A stretch of DNA of 64,000 nt from Actinomycetota bacterium (GTDB taxonomy: Bacteria; Actinomycetota; Actinomycetes; S36-B12). Each line of letters opens with the position of its first letter. Within the stretch, counting starts at the first letter, position 1. Shown in pieces: positions 1 through 8,752 of the stretch. The position numbers and the translations under genes are program-made. Below the pieces are notes generated by a model that searched no databases, was not told where the DNA came from, and saw nothing but the letters and a program-made list of their open reading frames with translations. The DNA lies in contig JADKGE010000010.1 of assembly GCA_016717115.1 (NCBI GenBank), forward strand, positions 62,001 to 126,000. The letters run 5' to 3'.

Positions 1-1302
1 GTCGCCGCCGTCCTGGTCCTGCTCGCCACGTCCACTGTGGAGGGCCGCCCGGGGTATGCGTGGCTGGCGGCCCGCACCTCGCACCTGGCGCGCGGGCTGC
101 GCGGGAACGCGGCCGTCACCCGGCCCATCAAGGCAGGCACCCTCCGGCCACCGACGACGGTCAAGCGGATCGCGGGTTTGCTGCCGGGGCGCGCGGCGGC
201 GATCACCGTGCACGAGATGGACGGGGTCGGGTACCTGTACCACCCGCACACCGGCACCCTCACCGCCATCATCGAAGTCACGAGCCCGGAGTTCCTGCTG
301 CGTGACCCCGCCGACCGCAACGCCCGCGTCGCCGGCTGGGGCCGCGTCCTCGCCGCGGCGACCCGCACCGGTGCGGTCCGGCAGGTGCAGCTCCTCGAGC
401 GGTCGATCCCAGACGACGGGACGGCGCTGGCCGCCTACACCGACACCCACCTCACCCGCGACCTGCAGCAGCTCGAGCTCGCCGACGTGTACACCGACCT
501 CGTCGGGCACCTGCGCGGCGGCGCGGACCGGCACCAGGCGTTCCTGGCGATCACGGTCGACCGCGCGGCGGCCGCGTCACGGATCAAGGCCGCCGGCGGG
601 CGCATCGGCGGCCTGGTCGCCGCCTGGCGGCAGGAGTACGCCCTCCTCGCCCGCCTCCTGCCCTCGGCTGGGCTGGACGTGATCGACGAGCTGTCGCCTG
701 CGCGGATCGCCGAGGTCGTCCGCACCGGCTACGACCCGGCCGCCGTCCTCACCCTGCCCGCCGGGATCACCCTGGACCTGGCGACGGCCGGGCCGGTCGC
801 GGGGCGGGAGGAGTGGGACCACCTGCGCACCGACGGCGCGTTCCACGCGGTGCTGTGGGTCGCGGAATGGCCGAACGCGCATGTGCCCGCCGACGTGCTG
901 TGGCCGGTGATCTTCCCGCCCGGCGTCCAGCGCACCCTGTCCTTGTTCTACAAGCCCTACACCCGCACCCAGTCCGAGACCGCGATCCGGGCGAAGCACT
1001 CCGAGATCCTCCAGAGCTCCTGGTTGAAGGACAAGCTCGGCCGGGTCGAGACCCTCGCCGATTCCAAGGAGCTTGACGACGTCATGAGCCGGGAGTCCGA
1101 GCTCCTCGCCGGCCACGGCGAGGTCGGCCTGCTCGGCATGATCACCGTCACCGCGCCCACCCTGGACGACCTCGAGGCCGCCGTCACTTCCGTCCACGCG
1201 GCTGCGACGCAGGCATCGCTGGACCTGCGCCGGGTGTACGGGCAGCAGCTGCAGGCGTTCACCGTCGCGGCGCTGCCGCTGGGGATCCCGGTGGTGACCT
1301 GA
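1..1302 (+). CDS. SCO6880-like conjugation protein, 5' end outside window
   Basis: The frame is open from base 1, so the gene starts before the window. The first residues form a hydrophobic stretch (VAAVLVLLATST) followed by EGRPGYAW, which matches the membrane-proximal part of the SCO6880 family that accompanies actinobacterial type IV secretion ATPases. The remaining 421 or so residues are soluble and contain the family-like sequence LYKPYTRTQSETA near residue 305. Its stop overlaps the start of the next gene (TGATG), so the two are probably translationally coupled. It probably acts at the cytoplasmic face of the membrane in the mating channel. The family assignment is by recognition and the biochemical role is unknown. 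Confidence 0.8.
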   Translation, partial: VAAVLVLLATSTVEGRPGYAWLAARTSHLARGLRGNAAVTRPIKAGTLRPPTTVKRIAGLLPGRAAAITVHEMDGVGYLYHPHTGTLTAIIEVTSPEFLLRDPADRNARVAGWGRVLAAATRTGAVRQVQLLERSIPDDGTALAAYTDTHLTRDLQQLELADVYTDLVGHLRGGADRHQAFLAITVDRAAAASRIKAAGGRIGGLVAAWRQEYALLARLLPSAGLDVIDELSPARIAEVVRTGYDPAAVLTLPAGITLDLATAGPVAGREEWDHLRTDGAFHAVLWVAEWPNAHVPADVLWPVIFPPGVQRTLSLFYKPYTRTQSETAIRAKHSEILQSSWLKDKLGRVETLADSKELDDVMSRESELLAGHGEVGLLGMITVTAPTLDDLEAAVTSVHAAATQASLDLRRVYGQQLQAFTVAALPLGIPVVT

Positions 1303-2762
1303 TGCGCCCCTTCCACCGCCCCAGCGACACAGCAACGAATGACGCAGCCGCCGATGCGCGTGCGTGGATGGCGCCGGCATGCTCTGCTGCCGGGGTCCGC
1401 GGCCAGGGCAAGGACCGCACCCGGTTCGCGATGCCCGGACTGCGCGTGTCCACCGCGACCGCCGCCGTGGCGTACCCGTTCCTCGCCCAGGCACCCCTGA
1501 CCCACAAGGGCACGTTCCTGGGCACGAACCTGGGCACCGGCGCCCCGTTCTGCTTCTCCCCCTTCGAGGCGTACCGCGACGGGCTGATCACCAACCCGAA
1601 CATCCTCGTCGCCGGGGAGATCGGCTCCGGCAAGACCAACACCACCTGCGCCCTGACCCTGCGCTCCATCCCGCTGGGGTTCCGGGTCGCCGCCGTCGAC
1701 GCCAAGGCCGACTGGGCCCGGTTCGCCCGCACCTACGGCGGGTCGGCGATCAGCATCGGCCCCGGCCGCGGAAACCGCCTGAACCCCCTCGACGTATCCG
1801 ACGCACTCCTGAACGCCCGCGTCGACGCCGAGGGCAACCCCATCGACCCCACCGTGTTGGCGAAGGCCGGTCAGCTGCGGCTGCTGGAGGGGCTGATCGA
1901 GATCCGGTTGAACCGCAGCCTCGCCGTCGACGAGAAGACCGCAATCGCCCTCGCCCTCGAACAGGCCCTCCACACGTCGGGAGGCAGCCCGATCCTGTCC
2001 GACGTCGCCGCCGCCCTGCGCTCCCCCGACCCGGACCTCGCGTCCGGCATCTCCCGCACCGTGCCGGAGATGCTCGACGCCGGCAACGCCGCCCGCTGGG
2101 CGTTCGACGGCCTGCTGTCCACCGTCGCCCGGGACCTGTTCGACGGGCCGTCCACCACCAGGTTCGACTCCACCGCCCCGATCGTCGCCATCGACCTGTC
2201 CGACCTCTACAACGACAACGCGAACCTGTCGATCGCGTTCACCTGCGCCTCCGCCTGGATGGAAGCCGCCCTCGCCACCCCCGGGAACGGGCAGCGGTTC
2301 GCCGTCTACGACGAGGCGTGGCGAGTCCTCGCGCACGCGCACGGCGCCATCGACCGGCTCCAGCAGCAGTTCCGCCTCGCCCGCTCCTGGGGCCTGTCCA
2401 ACGTGCTGGTACTGCACAACCTGCGCGACACCCTCACCATCGGGGCCGCGGGATCCGCGGAGCGCAACAAGGCCGAATCCCTCCTCGCCCTGGCGGGCAC
2501 CAAGGTCATCGGCCACCAGCCCGCCAAGGAACTGCCCGCCACCATCGCCGCGTTGGACCTCACCCACGCGGAGGCCGACGTCATCGCCAACGCCTCCCGC
2601 GGGGAGTTCCTCGTCAAGCTCCAGACCACCGCCGGCACCCGCTCCTACCGGATCCACGTCAACCTGCACCCGCGCGAACTGTCGTGGTGGGACACCACCG
2701 CCGGCATGCACGCCAACGGTGACAGGTTCCCGGGAATCTCGACCGTTTCGACGGGAACGTGA
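1302..2762 (+). CDS. VirB4-like conjugation ATPase
   Basis: This 486-residue P-loop ATPase should energise assembly of the conjugative channel. Walker A is GEIGSGKT at about residues 105-112, and Walker B is FAVYDEAWRVL near residue 335. The order (after an SCO6880-like protein, before VirD4/TraG) is that of actinobacterial conjugation loci. The ATG overlaps the upstream stop. The last residues (after about NGDRFPG) lie in a repeat-like sequence that reappears at 6005-6028 beyond an inserted recombinase cassette, so the natural C-terminus may have been replaced by the insertion. Assignment as VirB4/TraC C-terminal ATPase type is firm; substrate and partners are inferred from context. Confidence 0.88.
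   Translation: MRPFHRPSDTATNDAAADARAWMAPACSAAGVRGQGKDRTRFAMPGLRVSTATAAVAYPFLAQAPLTHKGTFLGTNLGTGAPFCFSPFEAYRDGLITNPNILVAGEIGSGKTNTTCALTLRSIPLGFRVAAVDAKADWARFARTYGGSAISIGPGRGNRLNPLDVSDALLNARVDAEGNPIDPTVLAKAGQLRLLEGLIEIRLNRSLAVDEKTAIALALEQALHTSGGSPILSDVAAALRSPDPDLASGISRTVPEMLDAGNAARWAFDGLLSTVARDLFDGPSTTRFDSTAPIVAIDLSDLYNDNANLSIAFTCASAWMEAALATPGNGQRFAVYDEAWRVLAHAHGAIDRLQQQFRLARSWGLSNVLVLHNLRDTLTIGAAGSAERNKAESLLALAGTKVIGHQPAKELPATIAALDLTHAEADVIANASRGEFLVKLQTTAGTRSYRIHVNLHPRELSWWDTTAGMHANGDRFPGISTVSTGT
2731..2752. repeat. Left boundary candidate of recombinase cassette
   Basis: A 22-nt sequence beginning CGGGAATCTCGACCGTTT closely resembles 6005-6028 (CGGGAATTCCGACCATTC...) in the same orientation. 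It lies within a short inverted repeat (GTTCCCG at 2726-2732, CGGGAAC at 2751-2757). The two copies bracket the three-gene cassette, as expected for core sites of a tyrosine-recombinase element. The match is imperfect, so the boundary is tentative. Confidence 0.35.
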
Positions 2763-2795
2763 GTGTCGGTGATGGCCACGACGGTACAGCAGTGC

Positions 2796-4544
2796 TCAGG
2801 TTCGCCGAACCTGTTGCGCCGCAACGGCCGGGCCGGGCAGCGCGGCGGTGGTGTCGTAGCGCAGGGCCGCGGTGATGGTGATGCCGAACAGGTCGCAGAT
2901 GCGGCGCACGTCGCCGCCGGTGGCGTGGATCTCGGCGAGGATGCGGTCCTCGCGCAGCGCCTGCGCGGACAGGGCGATCTTGCGCCAGGGGAAGCCGTCG
3001 CTGACCGGGATCAGCCGGGGTGCGGACAGCCGGCTGACGATCAGGTGCGGGTTGATGCAGCCGGGCCAGGTGCGCTGCCGGTGGTCCAGCCACGCGGCCA
3101 GGCGCACCCGCACGGGGTCGGCCAGCGGGATGGTGCGCCCGGCGAGGTGCAGGCGGCCGTCGACGATGTCGGTCAGTCGCAGCCCGGCGACCTGCTGGAC
3201 GGTCAGGGCGTGGAACGCGACCAGCGCCACGGCCACCGCGACGACGGGGTCGGGACTGTTCAGTGCGCCGCGGACCCGGGCGGCGTCCAGGGGAAGCGGG
3301 ACGGTGCGGTTGACGCCGGTGGTCCCCATGCCGCGGGTGGGGTTGGTGAAGATGATCTTGCGCGCCTTCAGCGTGCAGAACAGGGACCGCAGTCCGTACT
3401 CGGCCCAGGTGCGGTGCGACCCCACGGGCGGCAGCGCGGCGCGGACGTCTGCCGCGGTGATCTCGGCCAGCGACTGGTGCCCAGCGGCGGCCCACGCGTG
3501 GATGATCGGAGCGATTCCGAGGATGTGGATCTGCGCGGTCTGCGGGTCGCGGGAGCGCTGCCGCGGCGCGGTGGTGCTGCCGTTGAGCATCACTTCCAGC
3601 CACGTCTCAAGCTGCTCGGCCATCGGTGCCGGCAGGCCGCCGGTCCTGGCCGCGAAGTACGTCTGCACCCGGGTGGGCCGATCGTCGATGAGCAGGTCGG
3701 CCGCGGCGAGGACGTCGAGGGTGGAGCGGATGTTGCCGTCGTAGCGGGGCAGCTGCAGCACGTCGGTGGCGTTGATCTTCGCGCCCGGGGTGTCCTGCAG
3801 GACGCTGAGCAGCCGCAGCGATCGGATGACGTCGTTGCGCTGCCGCTTGCTCCACCCGTGCGCCGCCGCGTGCTCGGCGACGACGGCGGTGCAGTGGCCG
3901 ATCAGGTCGCCGCCCGCTGCCAGGGCACGGGCCTTGACCAGGTTGGCGTCGGGCTCGACGTCGACGACCGCCAGTTGCCGCCACGGGTCGTGCGTGAACG
4001 GCCCGGCTGCGGGTCGTCGGGGCTCGGGTCGCAGCCGTGGCGTGGACCGTCGCCTGCCGCCGAGGGTGTTCGCCAGGAACAGCTGCTGCCCGTGGGCGTT
4101 CGCGGCGGCGAGGTTCACCGCGCGGCCGGGCTCTTGCAGCAGGCGGGCCTGCTCCCAGCACAGCCGGCACGTCGCGGACTCCCCAACCGGGGACGCCCGT
4201 TCGCACTGCAGGCACCGGCCGCTGGGGTAGTGGGTGCTCCACCAGCGGCACTGCCAGCACAACGATCCGTGCTGGCGCAGTACCCCCCAGGCCAGGCAGC
4301 CGCGGCACGACCCGACGTGCCCGGGCCCGAGGGGATGGCAGTCCCCGCACAGGCCCTGGCAGAAGTAGTCGCCCGAGCCGCACTGCCGGCACGGCGGCGG
4401 GGTGAAGGGTCCGCCGGGCAGGCACGCGTAGCAGTAGTCCACGCGGGGGGTGACCCAGGCGACCTTGCTGGCCTTGCACCGATTGCACGTCGCCGGCGGT
4501 CGCGTCAGGGCAGGGATACGTGTCAGTGCAGGGGTTCGGGTCAC
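2796..4544 (-). CDS. Zinc-ribbon, TnpB-like site-specific recombinase
   Basis: GTG at 4544 is chosen because it overlaps the upstream stop (GTGA) and skips an Arg-rich out-of-context extension. The N-terminal 130 residues hold many Cys pairs (CNRC, CYAC, CRQC, CGDC, CRGC, CWQC, CLQC, CRLC), suggesting several zinc ribbons. The C-terminal half resembles a divergent tyrosine recombinase: HALTVQQVAGLRLTDI fits the catalytic-arginine region, but I cannot place a convincing HxxR...Tyr set. It is the third gene of the cassette and probably cooperates with the recombinase at 4869-5951. DNA-end recognition by the zinc domain is inference. Confidence 0.65.
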   Translation of the reverse strand: MTRTPALTRIPALTRPPATCNRCKASKVAWVTPRVDYCYACLPGGPFTPPPCRQCGSGDYFCQGLCGDCHPLGPGHVGSCRGCLAWGVLRQHGSLCWQCRWWSTHYPSGRCLQCERASPVGESATCRLCWEQARLLQEPGRAVNLAAANAHGQQLFLANTLGGRRRSTPRLRPEPRRPAAGPFTHDPWRQLAVVDVEPDANLVKARALAAGGDLIGHCTAVVAEHAAAHGWSKRQRNDVIRSLRLLSVLQDTPGAKINATDVLQLPRYDGNIRSTLDVLAAADLLIDDRPTRVQTYFAARTGGLPAPMAEQLETWLEVMLNGSTTAPRQRSRDPQTAQIHILGIAPIIHAWAAAGHQSLAEITAADVRAALPPVGSHRTWAEYGLRSLFCTLKARKIIFTNPTRGMGTTGVNRTVPLPLDAARVRGALNSPDPVVAVAVALVAFHALTVQQVAGLRLTDIVDGRLHLAGRTIPLADPVRVRLAAWLDHRQRTWPGCINPHLIVSRLSAPRLIPVSDGFPWRKIALSAQALREDRILAEIHATGGDVRRICDLFGITITAALRYDTTAALPGPAVAAQQVRRT

Positions 4545-4864
4545 AGGGGCGGGCTGGACCGCGGGCTGCCGAACCGCGGCGTCACTATCGGCGCGGGCGC
4601 GTGGTTGCCGACGGCCTGCTCGCGTTCGGGCCGGCGGGCCGCGACCTTGCCGGGCTCCGGGATGAGCAGCGCCGCGGGGTCGCAGTCCAGGACCGCGCAG
4701 ATGACATCCAGGTCGTCCAGGCGGATCGTGACCGGGGTCCCGGCCCACAGCGAGGACATCTTCCCGGCGCTGAGGTCCAGGCCCGCGTCGGCCAGCAGCC
4801 GACGCATCTGCGCGGACTTCCAGATCCCCCGCTCGGCGGCCTTCAGCCGCAGGTTCCACAGCAT
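4541..4864 (-). CDS. Cro/C1-type HTH protein
   Basis: This 107-residue protein starts at ATG 4864 (MLWNLRLKAAERGIW), 4 nt after the stop of the recombinase gene. Residues 1-75 form an HTH fold of XRE type (MRRLLADAGLDLSAGKMSSLW, then DDLDVICAVLDCDPAALL). A basic tail follows. Its stop overlaps the GTG of the next gene, so it is the middle cistron of the cassette. It may regulate the cassette or act as an accessory DNA-binding factor for excision. The function is not shown by the sequence. Confidence 0.75.
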   Translation of the reverse strand: MLWNLRLKAAERGIWKSAQMRRLLADAGLDLSAGKMSSLWAGTPVTIRLDDLDVICAVLDCDPAALLIPEPGKVAARRPEREQAVGNHAPAPIVTPRFGSPRSSPPL

Positions 4865-4868
4865 GGGT

Positions 4869-5951
4869 TCAGCTCCCCTCTCCGAGGCGGGCCGCGACCC
4901 GCTGGTTCGCGCTCGCCCACGCCCGCTCGACGTGGTCGCTGCGCACATGGATATAGCCCGACGTCGTCGACAGCCACTGATGGCCCAGCAGCTCCTGCAG
5001 GGCCTTGAGGTCCATCCCCTCGCCATACAAGGAGGACGCGCAGAAATGACGCAGTACATGAGGAGTCAGCCGACCCGACCACGCCGGCAGCCACCGCTGC
5101 GTCTGGATGGCAAGGCCGCGGCGCAGCGCGTTCGCGCCCACCCGCCCGCACCGCGCCAGGTCCGGGTCGTGCCGCTCGCTGGGCAGCATCGGGGCGTCCA
5201 GGTCCGACCAGTCCGTGCCGAACTGGTGCCGCACCTCGCCCAGCCACCAGTCGATCAGCTCGCCGGCGCCGTTGATCGCCGGCACCAGCCGGCCCTTCGG
5301 GCCGCGTCCGCGGCTGCCCTTGCCGTGTCGCACGTGCAGCCTGCCGAACTCGCCCAGGTCCGGGCGCCAGTCGCGGATGTCCAGCATCACCGACTCGTTG
5401 ATCCGCAGCCCCAGCCGGCGCCACAACGACGCCGCGACGTAGTCCCGCGCTGCCGGCAGGTACTTGCGGGCTTCGGGGATCGCCGCGCGCCACTGCCCGA
5501 ACAGCGCGTCGACCTCCGCCTGCGACGGCGGTACCCGGACCCGGCCCAGGGAATTGCCCGACTGGCGGTTGAACTCGTCGATCGGCTGCTCGACCACGTG
5601 CCCGGTCAGCCGATGCAGCTGCCCCTGATAGCGAGACACCATGAAGTCGTAGAAGCCGGCCAGCGTGCCTGCCTTGCCGGCCCGCGTGCTCACCGCCAGT
5701 CCCAGGCGGTGCTGCTCGGCCAGGAACCGGTCCGCGTCATCGCACGACGCCTGCCACAGCGGCCGGCCCAGGAAGCGGGCGAACTCGATCACCACCGCCC
5801 GGGTCTGCGACACGTGCGCGTCCGTCAGGCCCGCCGCGGCCATCGCCAACGCGTACTGATCGACGATCTCCTGCTCGAAGTCCTCGACATCCTGCGCCGT
5901 CCGCAGCCGCTCACCCGCCGACGCGATGCTGCGGACCGCGGCCAGCGTCAT
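4869..5951 (-). CDS. Tyrosine recombinase, TnpA/XerD-like
   Basis: This 360-residue integrase has an N-terminal SAM-like core-binding domain (about residues 25-115) and a C-terminal catalytic domain. Catalytic-type residues are visible: Arg in RRLGLRINES, Lys in HGKGSRGRGPKG, HxxR in LTPHVLRHFCAS, His in LLGHQWLSTTSG and Tyr in GYIHV. The set is complete, so the enzyme is probably active. It is the first gene of the leftward cassette. Likely substrates are the near-repeats at 2731-2752 and 6005-6028. The distinct integrase at 34342-35667 probably serves the whole element. Confidence 0.88.
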   Translation of the reverse strand: MTLAAVRSIASAGERLRTAQDVEDFEQEIVDQYALAMAAAGLTDAHVSQTRAVVIEFARFLGRPLWQASCDDADRFLAEQHRLGLAVSTRAGKAGTLAGFYDFMVSRYQGQLHRLTGHVVEQPIDEFNRQSGNSLGRVRVPPSQAEVDALFGQWRAAIPEARKYLPAARDYVAASLWRRLGLRINESVMLDIRDWRPDLGEFGRLHVRHGKGSRGRGPKGRLVPAINGAGELIDWWLGEVRHQFGTDWSDLDAPMLPSERHDPDLARCGRVGANALRRGLAIQTQRWLPAWSGRLTPHVLRHFCASSLYGEGMDLKALQELLGHQWLSTTSGYIHVRSDHVERAWASANQRVAARLGEGS

Positions 5952-5973
5952 CGACCACCCAGTTCACCCAGAA

Positions 5974-6028
5974 CGACCATTCATCGACTATACCGAGGAA
6001 CCGTCGGGAATTCCGACCATTCGTCGAC
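5974..6028. repeat. Right boundary candidate: repeated CGACCATTC sites
   Basis: Two 15-nt near-copies occur here, CGACCATTCATCGAC at 5974-5988 and CGACCATTCGTCGAC at 6014-6028. The second follows CGGGAATTC and aligns with the left boundary candidate at 2731-2752. They lie just upstream of the cassette recombinase gene (start 5951) and upstream of the VirD4 gene. They are good candidates for recombinase binding, but could also include the promoter of the cassette. Confidence 0.35.
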
Positions 6029-6170
6029 CGACCTCGTCGAGGGCAAGAACCCGTCACCACGAGGCAGAACGACCTCCGACGCCCAGAGCACCGCAACCGA
6101 ACCTGAGCCAATAGAGGCACCCCGCGACCACGCATCCAGCTCCAACCGACGACGCGATGGCGGGTGACGC

Positions 6171-7958
6171 ATGAGTGCCTCGGTCAAGGCCCCCGGCAGC
6201 GGGGCCTTCGCGATCGAGAAGGCCGTCGTCATCGGCACCGGGATCGTCGTCGTGCTCCTCGCGACGGTGCACGCCACCGGCTGGGTCCTGGCGCTCGTGA
6301 CCGGCAACCCGCTGCCGGACTTCGCGATCGGCCGCGTGCTCGGGGCGATCCGCCTGCGCCCCTACGCCGCCGGCGTGCCACCGGTCGCGCACGCCGTCCT
6401 CCTGATCGTCGTCCTGATCACGGCGATGTGGCTGGCCCGACGGGTGCGTCGCGCGCGCCGCGGTCGCGCCGCCACCACACGCCAACGCGCCGGCGGGTTC
6501 GACAGCCGGCCGGGGTGGGCCACGGTCGAGGCCGTCCGCCGCGTCGCCTCCACCACGGCACTCATGGCACAGGCCCGCACCCTGCGACCGACGCTGGCCA
6601 AGCCCGCACCCGCCGATGTCGGGTACCTGCTCGGGTCCTCCCGCGGCGAGGCCGTGTGGGCGTCGAGCGAGCGCAGCATCCTCGTGGTCGGACCCCCCGG
6701 CTCCGGCAAGGGCCTGCACCTGGCCATCAACGCGATCCTCGACGCCCCCGGCGCCGTCATCACCACATCGACGAAGCCGGACAACATCAAGGCCACCCTC
6801 CTGGCCCGTGCCGCCCGCGGCACGGTCGGGGTGTTCGACCCCCAGGGCATGCTCGGCAACGGATTCGGGCATCTTGTGGCGTGGGATCCGATCGACGGCT
6901 GCGAGGACCCCATCCGCGCCGCCACCCGCGCCGAGGCCCTCGCCGCCAACACCGGCATCACCAGCAGCGGAGAGAACGCCGTGTGGCGGGGGCACGCCAA
7001 GACCGTCCTCGAATGCGTCCTGCACGCTGCCGCCCTCAACGGCACCAGCATCGAGGTCGCCTACCGGTGGATGCAGTCCCCTCACGCCATGGACACCGCC
7101 CTGGCGATCCTGGAGAACCACCTCGACGCCTGCCCCACCTGGGACGACCGCCTGCGCGGCCTCATCCACAACGCCGACCCCCGGTTCGTCGGATCCGTCA
7201 TGAGCGTCGTGTCCTCGGCCATCACGCCGCTGTCCCTGCCCACCGTCCGTGCCGCCCTCACCCCGTCGCCGACGCGGCCAGCGGTGACCGCCGCGTCCCT
7301 GTTGCGCGACGCAGGAACCCTGTACTGCCTGGCCACCGACCGCGGCGCCGGCGCATCCGCCGGGTTGGTGTCGGCCCTGATCGAGGACATCGCCTACGTC
7401 GCCCGCCGCACCGCCGCCCGATCCCCCGGCGGACGCATGGACCCACCCGTGCTGTTCCTGCTCGACGAGTGCGCCAACGTCGCACCCATCCCCTCCCTGC
7501 CGAACCTCCTCGCCGACGGCCGCGGGCAGTCGCTCACGATCATCCCGATCTTCCAGACCCTCGCCCAGGTCCGCTCCCGCTACGGCGACGAGGACGCCTC
7601 CACCGTGTTCTCCGCCAGCCAGATCAAGCTCATCCTCGGCGGCTCCGACGACGCCGACGACTGCCGCGACATCTCCGGCCTCATCGGCGAACGCGACGAC
7701 TGGTACGCCACCACCAGCCACTCCGCCCACGCGTTGGCCATCGACACCGGCGCCACCACCTCCAGCAGCCTGCGCAAGGTCCCGATCCTGCCCCCCGACG
7801 CGATCCGCTCCATCCCCTTCGGCTCCGCCGTCATGCTCCTGTCCCAGGCCGACCCCTTCCCGCTGCGGCTGCGCCCCTGGACGCACCGCCGGGACGCCAA
7901 GCACGTCGCACGCCAGCAGGCCGACATCGAGAACCAGATCCTTCAAGGTGATGGGTGA
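6171..7958 (+). CDS. VirD4/TraG-type coupling protein
   Basis: This 595-residue coupling ATPase should bring the relaxase-DNA complex to the secretion channel. Two N-terminal membrane segments (about residues 17-44 and 72-90) precede a P-loop domain with Walker A GPPGSGKG at 174-181 and Walker B LFLLDECANV near 427. The segment FQTLAQVRSRYGDEDA and the polar C-terminus fit TraG/TraD. It belongs to the operon interrupted by the recombinase cassette. ATG 6171 is one of two nearby starts in different frames; this frame carries the motifs. The stop overlaps the next start (TGATG). Confidence 0.9.
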   Translation: MSASVKAPGSGAFAIEKAVVIGTGIVVVLLATVHATGWVLALVTGNPLPDFAIGRVLGAIRLRPYAAGVPPVAHAVLLIVVLITAMWLARRVRRARRGRAATTRQRAGGFDSRPGWATVEAVRRVASTTALMAQARTLRPTLAKPAPADVGYLLGSSRGEAVWASSERSILVVGPPGSGKGLHLAINAILDAPGAVITTSTKPDNIKATLLARAARGTVGVFDPQGMLGNGFGHLVAWDPIDGCEDPIRAATRAEALAANTGITSSGENAVWRGHAKTVLECVLHAAALNGTSIEVAYRWMQSPHAMDTALAILENHLDACPTWDDRLRGLIHNADPRFVGSVMSVVSSAITPLSLPTVRAALTPSPTRPAVTAASLLRDAGTLYCLATDRGAGASAGLVSALIEDIAYVARRTAARSPGGRMDPPVLFLLDECANVAPIPSLPNLLADGRGQSLTIIPIFQTLAQVRSRYGDEDASTVFSASQIKLILGGSDDADDCRDISGLIGERDDWYATTSHSAHALAIDTGATTSSSLRKVPILPPDAIRSIPFGSAVMLLSQADPFPLRLRPWTHRRDAKHVARQQADIENQILQGDG

Positions 7959-8125
7959 TGTGCCCGACCGGGAAGCGCGGCTACGCCACCCGCCGCCAAG
8001 CCCGCACCATGCGCCGACACCACCCCGGAAGTTCGCGGCGCGCGTACAGGTGCCCCGCCTGCGGGTGCTGGCACCTCGGGCGACTCACGCAAGCCGCCAA
8101 GCACGGAGAAGGAGGACCGCCGTGA
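7958..8125 (+). CDS. Small zinc-ribbon protein
   Basis: This 55-codon gene is linked to both neighbours by overlaps: its ATG shares bases with the VirD4 stop, and its TGA overlaps the GTG of the DUF4913 gene. The product begins MCPTGKRGYATRRQARTMRR and has a CPACGCWHLGRL zinc-ribbon signature near residue 32. Very small basic proteins of this pattern recur in actinobacterial mobile elements and phages. The function is unknown; nucleic-acid binding is plausible. Confidence 0.7.
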   Translation: MCPTGKRGYATRRQARTMRRHHPGSSRRAYRCPACGCWHLGRLTQAAKHGEGGPP

Positions 8126-8622
8126 GTGCGTCCGTGATTGAAGACGGCATCACCCCCTTGGCCCACGGCCGGGCGTCCGCCCAAGTCCACGGACGCCATG
8201 CCGCGAGGCCTCAGCCCGGCGCTAACGGCGAAGCCGTGCGTACCGGCGAAGGTGAGGCGGATGAGCCCAGCGGACCCGTGAACTGGCACGGCATGCTCGA
8301 CGACGAGTACGCGATGACGTTCGACGCCCTCACCGACTTCCTCGCGTGGGCCGTTCCCCACTGGGGATTCACCACCGAGCAGTTCCCCTACGGATGCTGG
8401 TGGCTCCACGGCGACATCGTCGAGGAGATGACCTCCTGGTGGACCATGTGGCAGGCGTACGTCCGCAACCCCACCGCCCACCCCGCCGACCCCTCCGTCT
8501 TCCACGAACGCACCTGGAACCTGCAACAACGACTCGGCGCCACCTACCAAGGCCGATGCCGCCACGAACACCAGACCATCGCGCGTCCCGTCGTGAACGC
8601 GCCGCCGATGAGTACGCCCTGA
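8122..8622 (+). CDS. DUF4913-like conjugation-linked protein
   Basis: GTG 8122 is preceded by a strong ribosome site (GGAGAAGGAGG at 8105-8115) and overlaps the preceding stop. The 166-residue product has an acidic, aromatic-rich core (WAVPHWGF, CWWLHGDIVEEMTSWWTMW) resembling DUF4913, a family often found beside TraG-like genes in actinobacterial plasmids. The role is unknown. It ends the secretion operon. The next genes run in the opposite direction. Confidence 0.65.
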   Translation: MSASVIEDGITPLAHGRASAQVHGRHAARPQPGANGEAVRTGEGEADEPSGPVNWHGMLDDEYAMTFDALTDFLAWAVPHWGFTTEQFPYGCWWLHGDIVEEMTSWWTMWQAYVRNPTAHPADPSVFHERTWNLQQRLGATYQGRCRHEHQTIARPVVNAPPMSTP

Positions 8623-8752
8623 TGCTTTCCCGTCGGCTCGTGCCGACCGCAGCAAAGGAAACCCGGCTGCATGATATGGAGTTCGCTTCCGCGTGCGCGC
8701 CTCCCGGGATGCCGACCTCGAGTCGAACGGCGCGGTGGAGTCAACATGCCAA

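Larger units (their letters stand above)
2763..6004 (-). mobile_element. Three-gene recombinase cassette inside the conjugation operon
   Basis: Three tightly packed leftward genes (360-residue tyrosine recombinase, 107-residue HTH protein, 582-residue zinc-ribbon recombinase-like protein) interrupt the rightward operon between the VirB4-like and VirD4-like genes. Gaps and overlaps are 4 nt or less. The sizes of the two large proteins recall TnpA and TnpB of Tn554-type transposons, which use cooperating tyrosine recombinases. The identity as a self-contained insertion is inferred from orientation, packing and flanking near-repeats. The exact ends are uncertain. Confidence 0.5.

Noticed and set aside
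957..2711. Leftward 584-codon open frame opposite the VirB4 gene
   Set aside because: Composition is Gly/Val/Asp/Gln-rich and repetitive. The plus frame has Walker motifs.
2763..6167. Rightward open frame of 1134 codons across the recombinase cassette
   Set aside because: It is the mirror frame of three well-motivated leftward genes. Its residues are Gly/Arg/Asp/Val-rich without domains, a normal effect of high GC.
6054..7946. Leftward 630-codon open frame opposite the coupling protein
   Set aside because: The antisense frame lacks motifs, while the plus frame shows Walker A and B and membrane segments.
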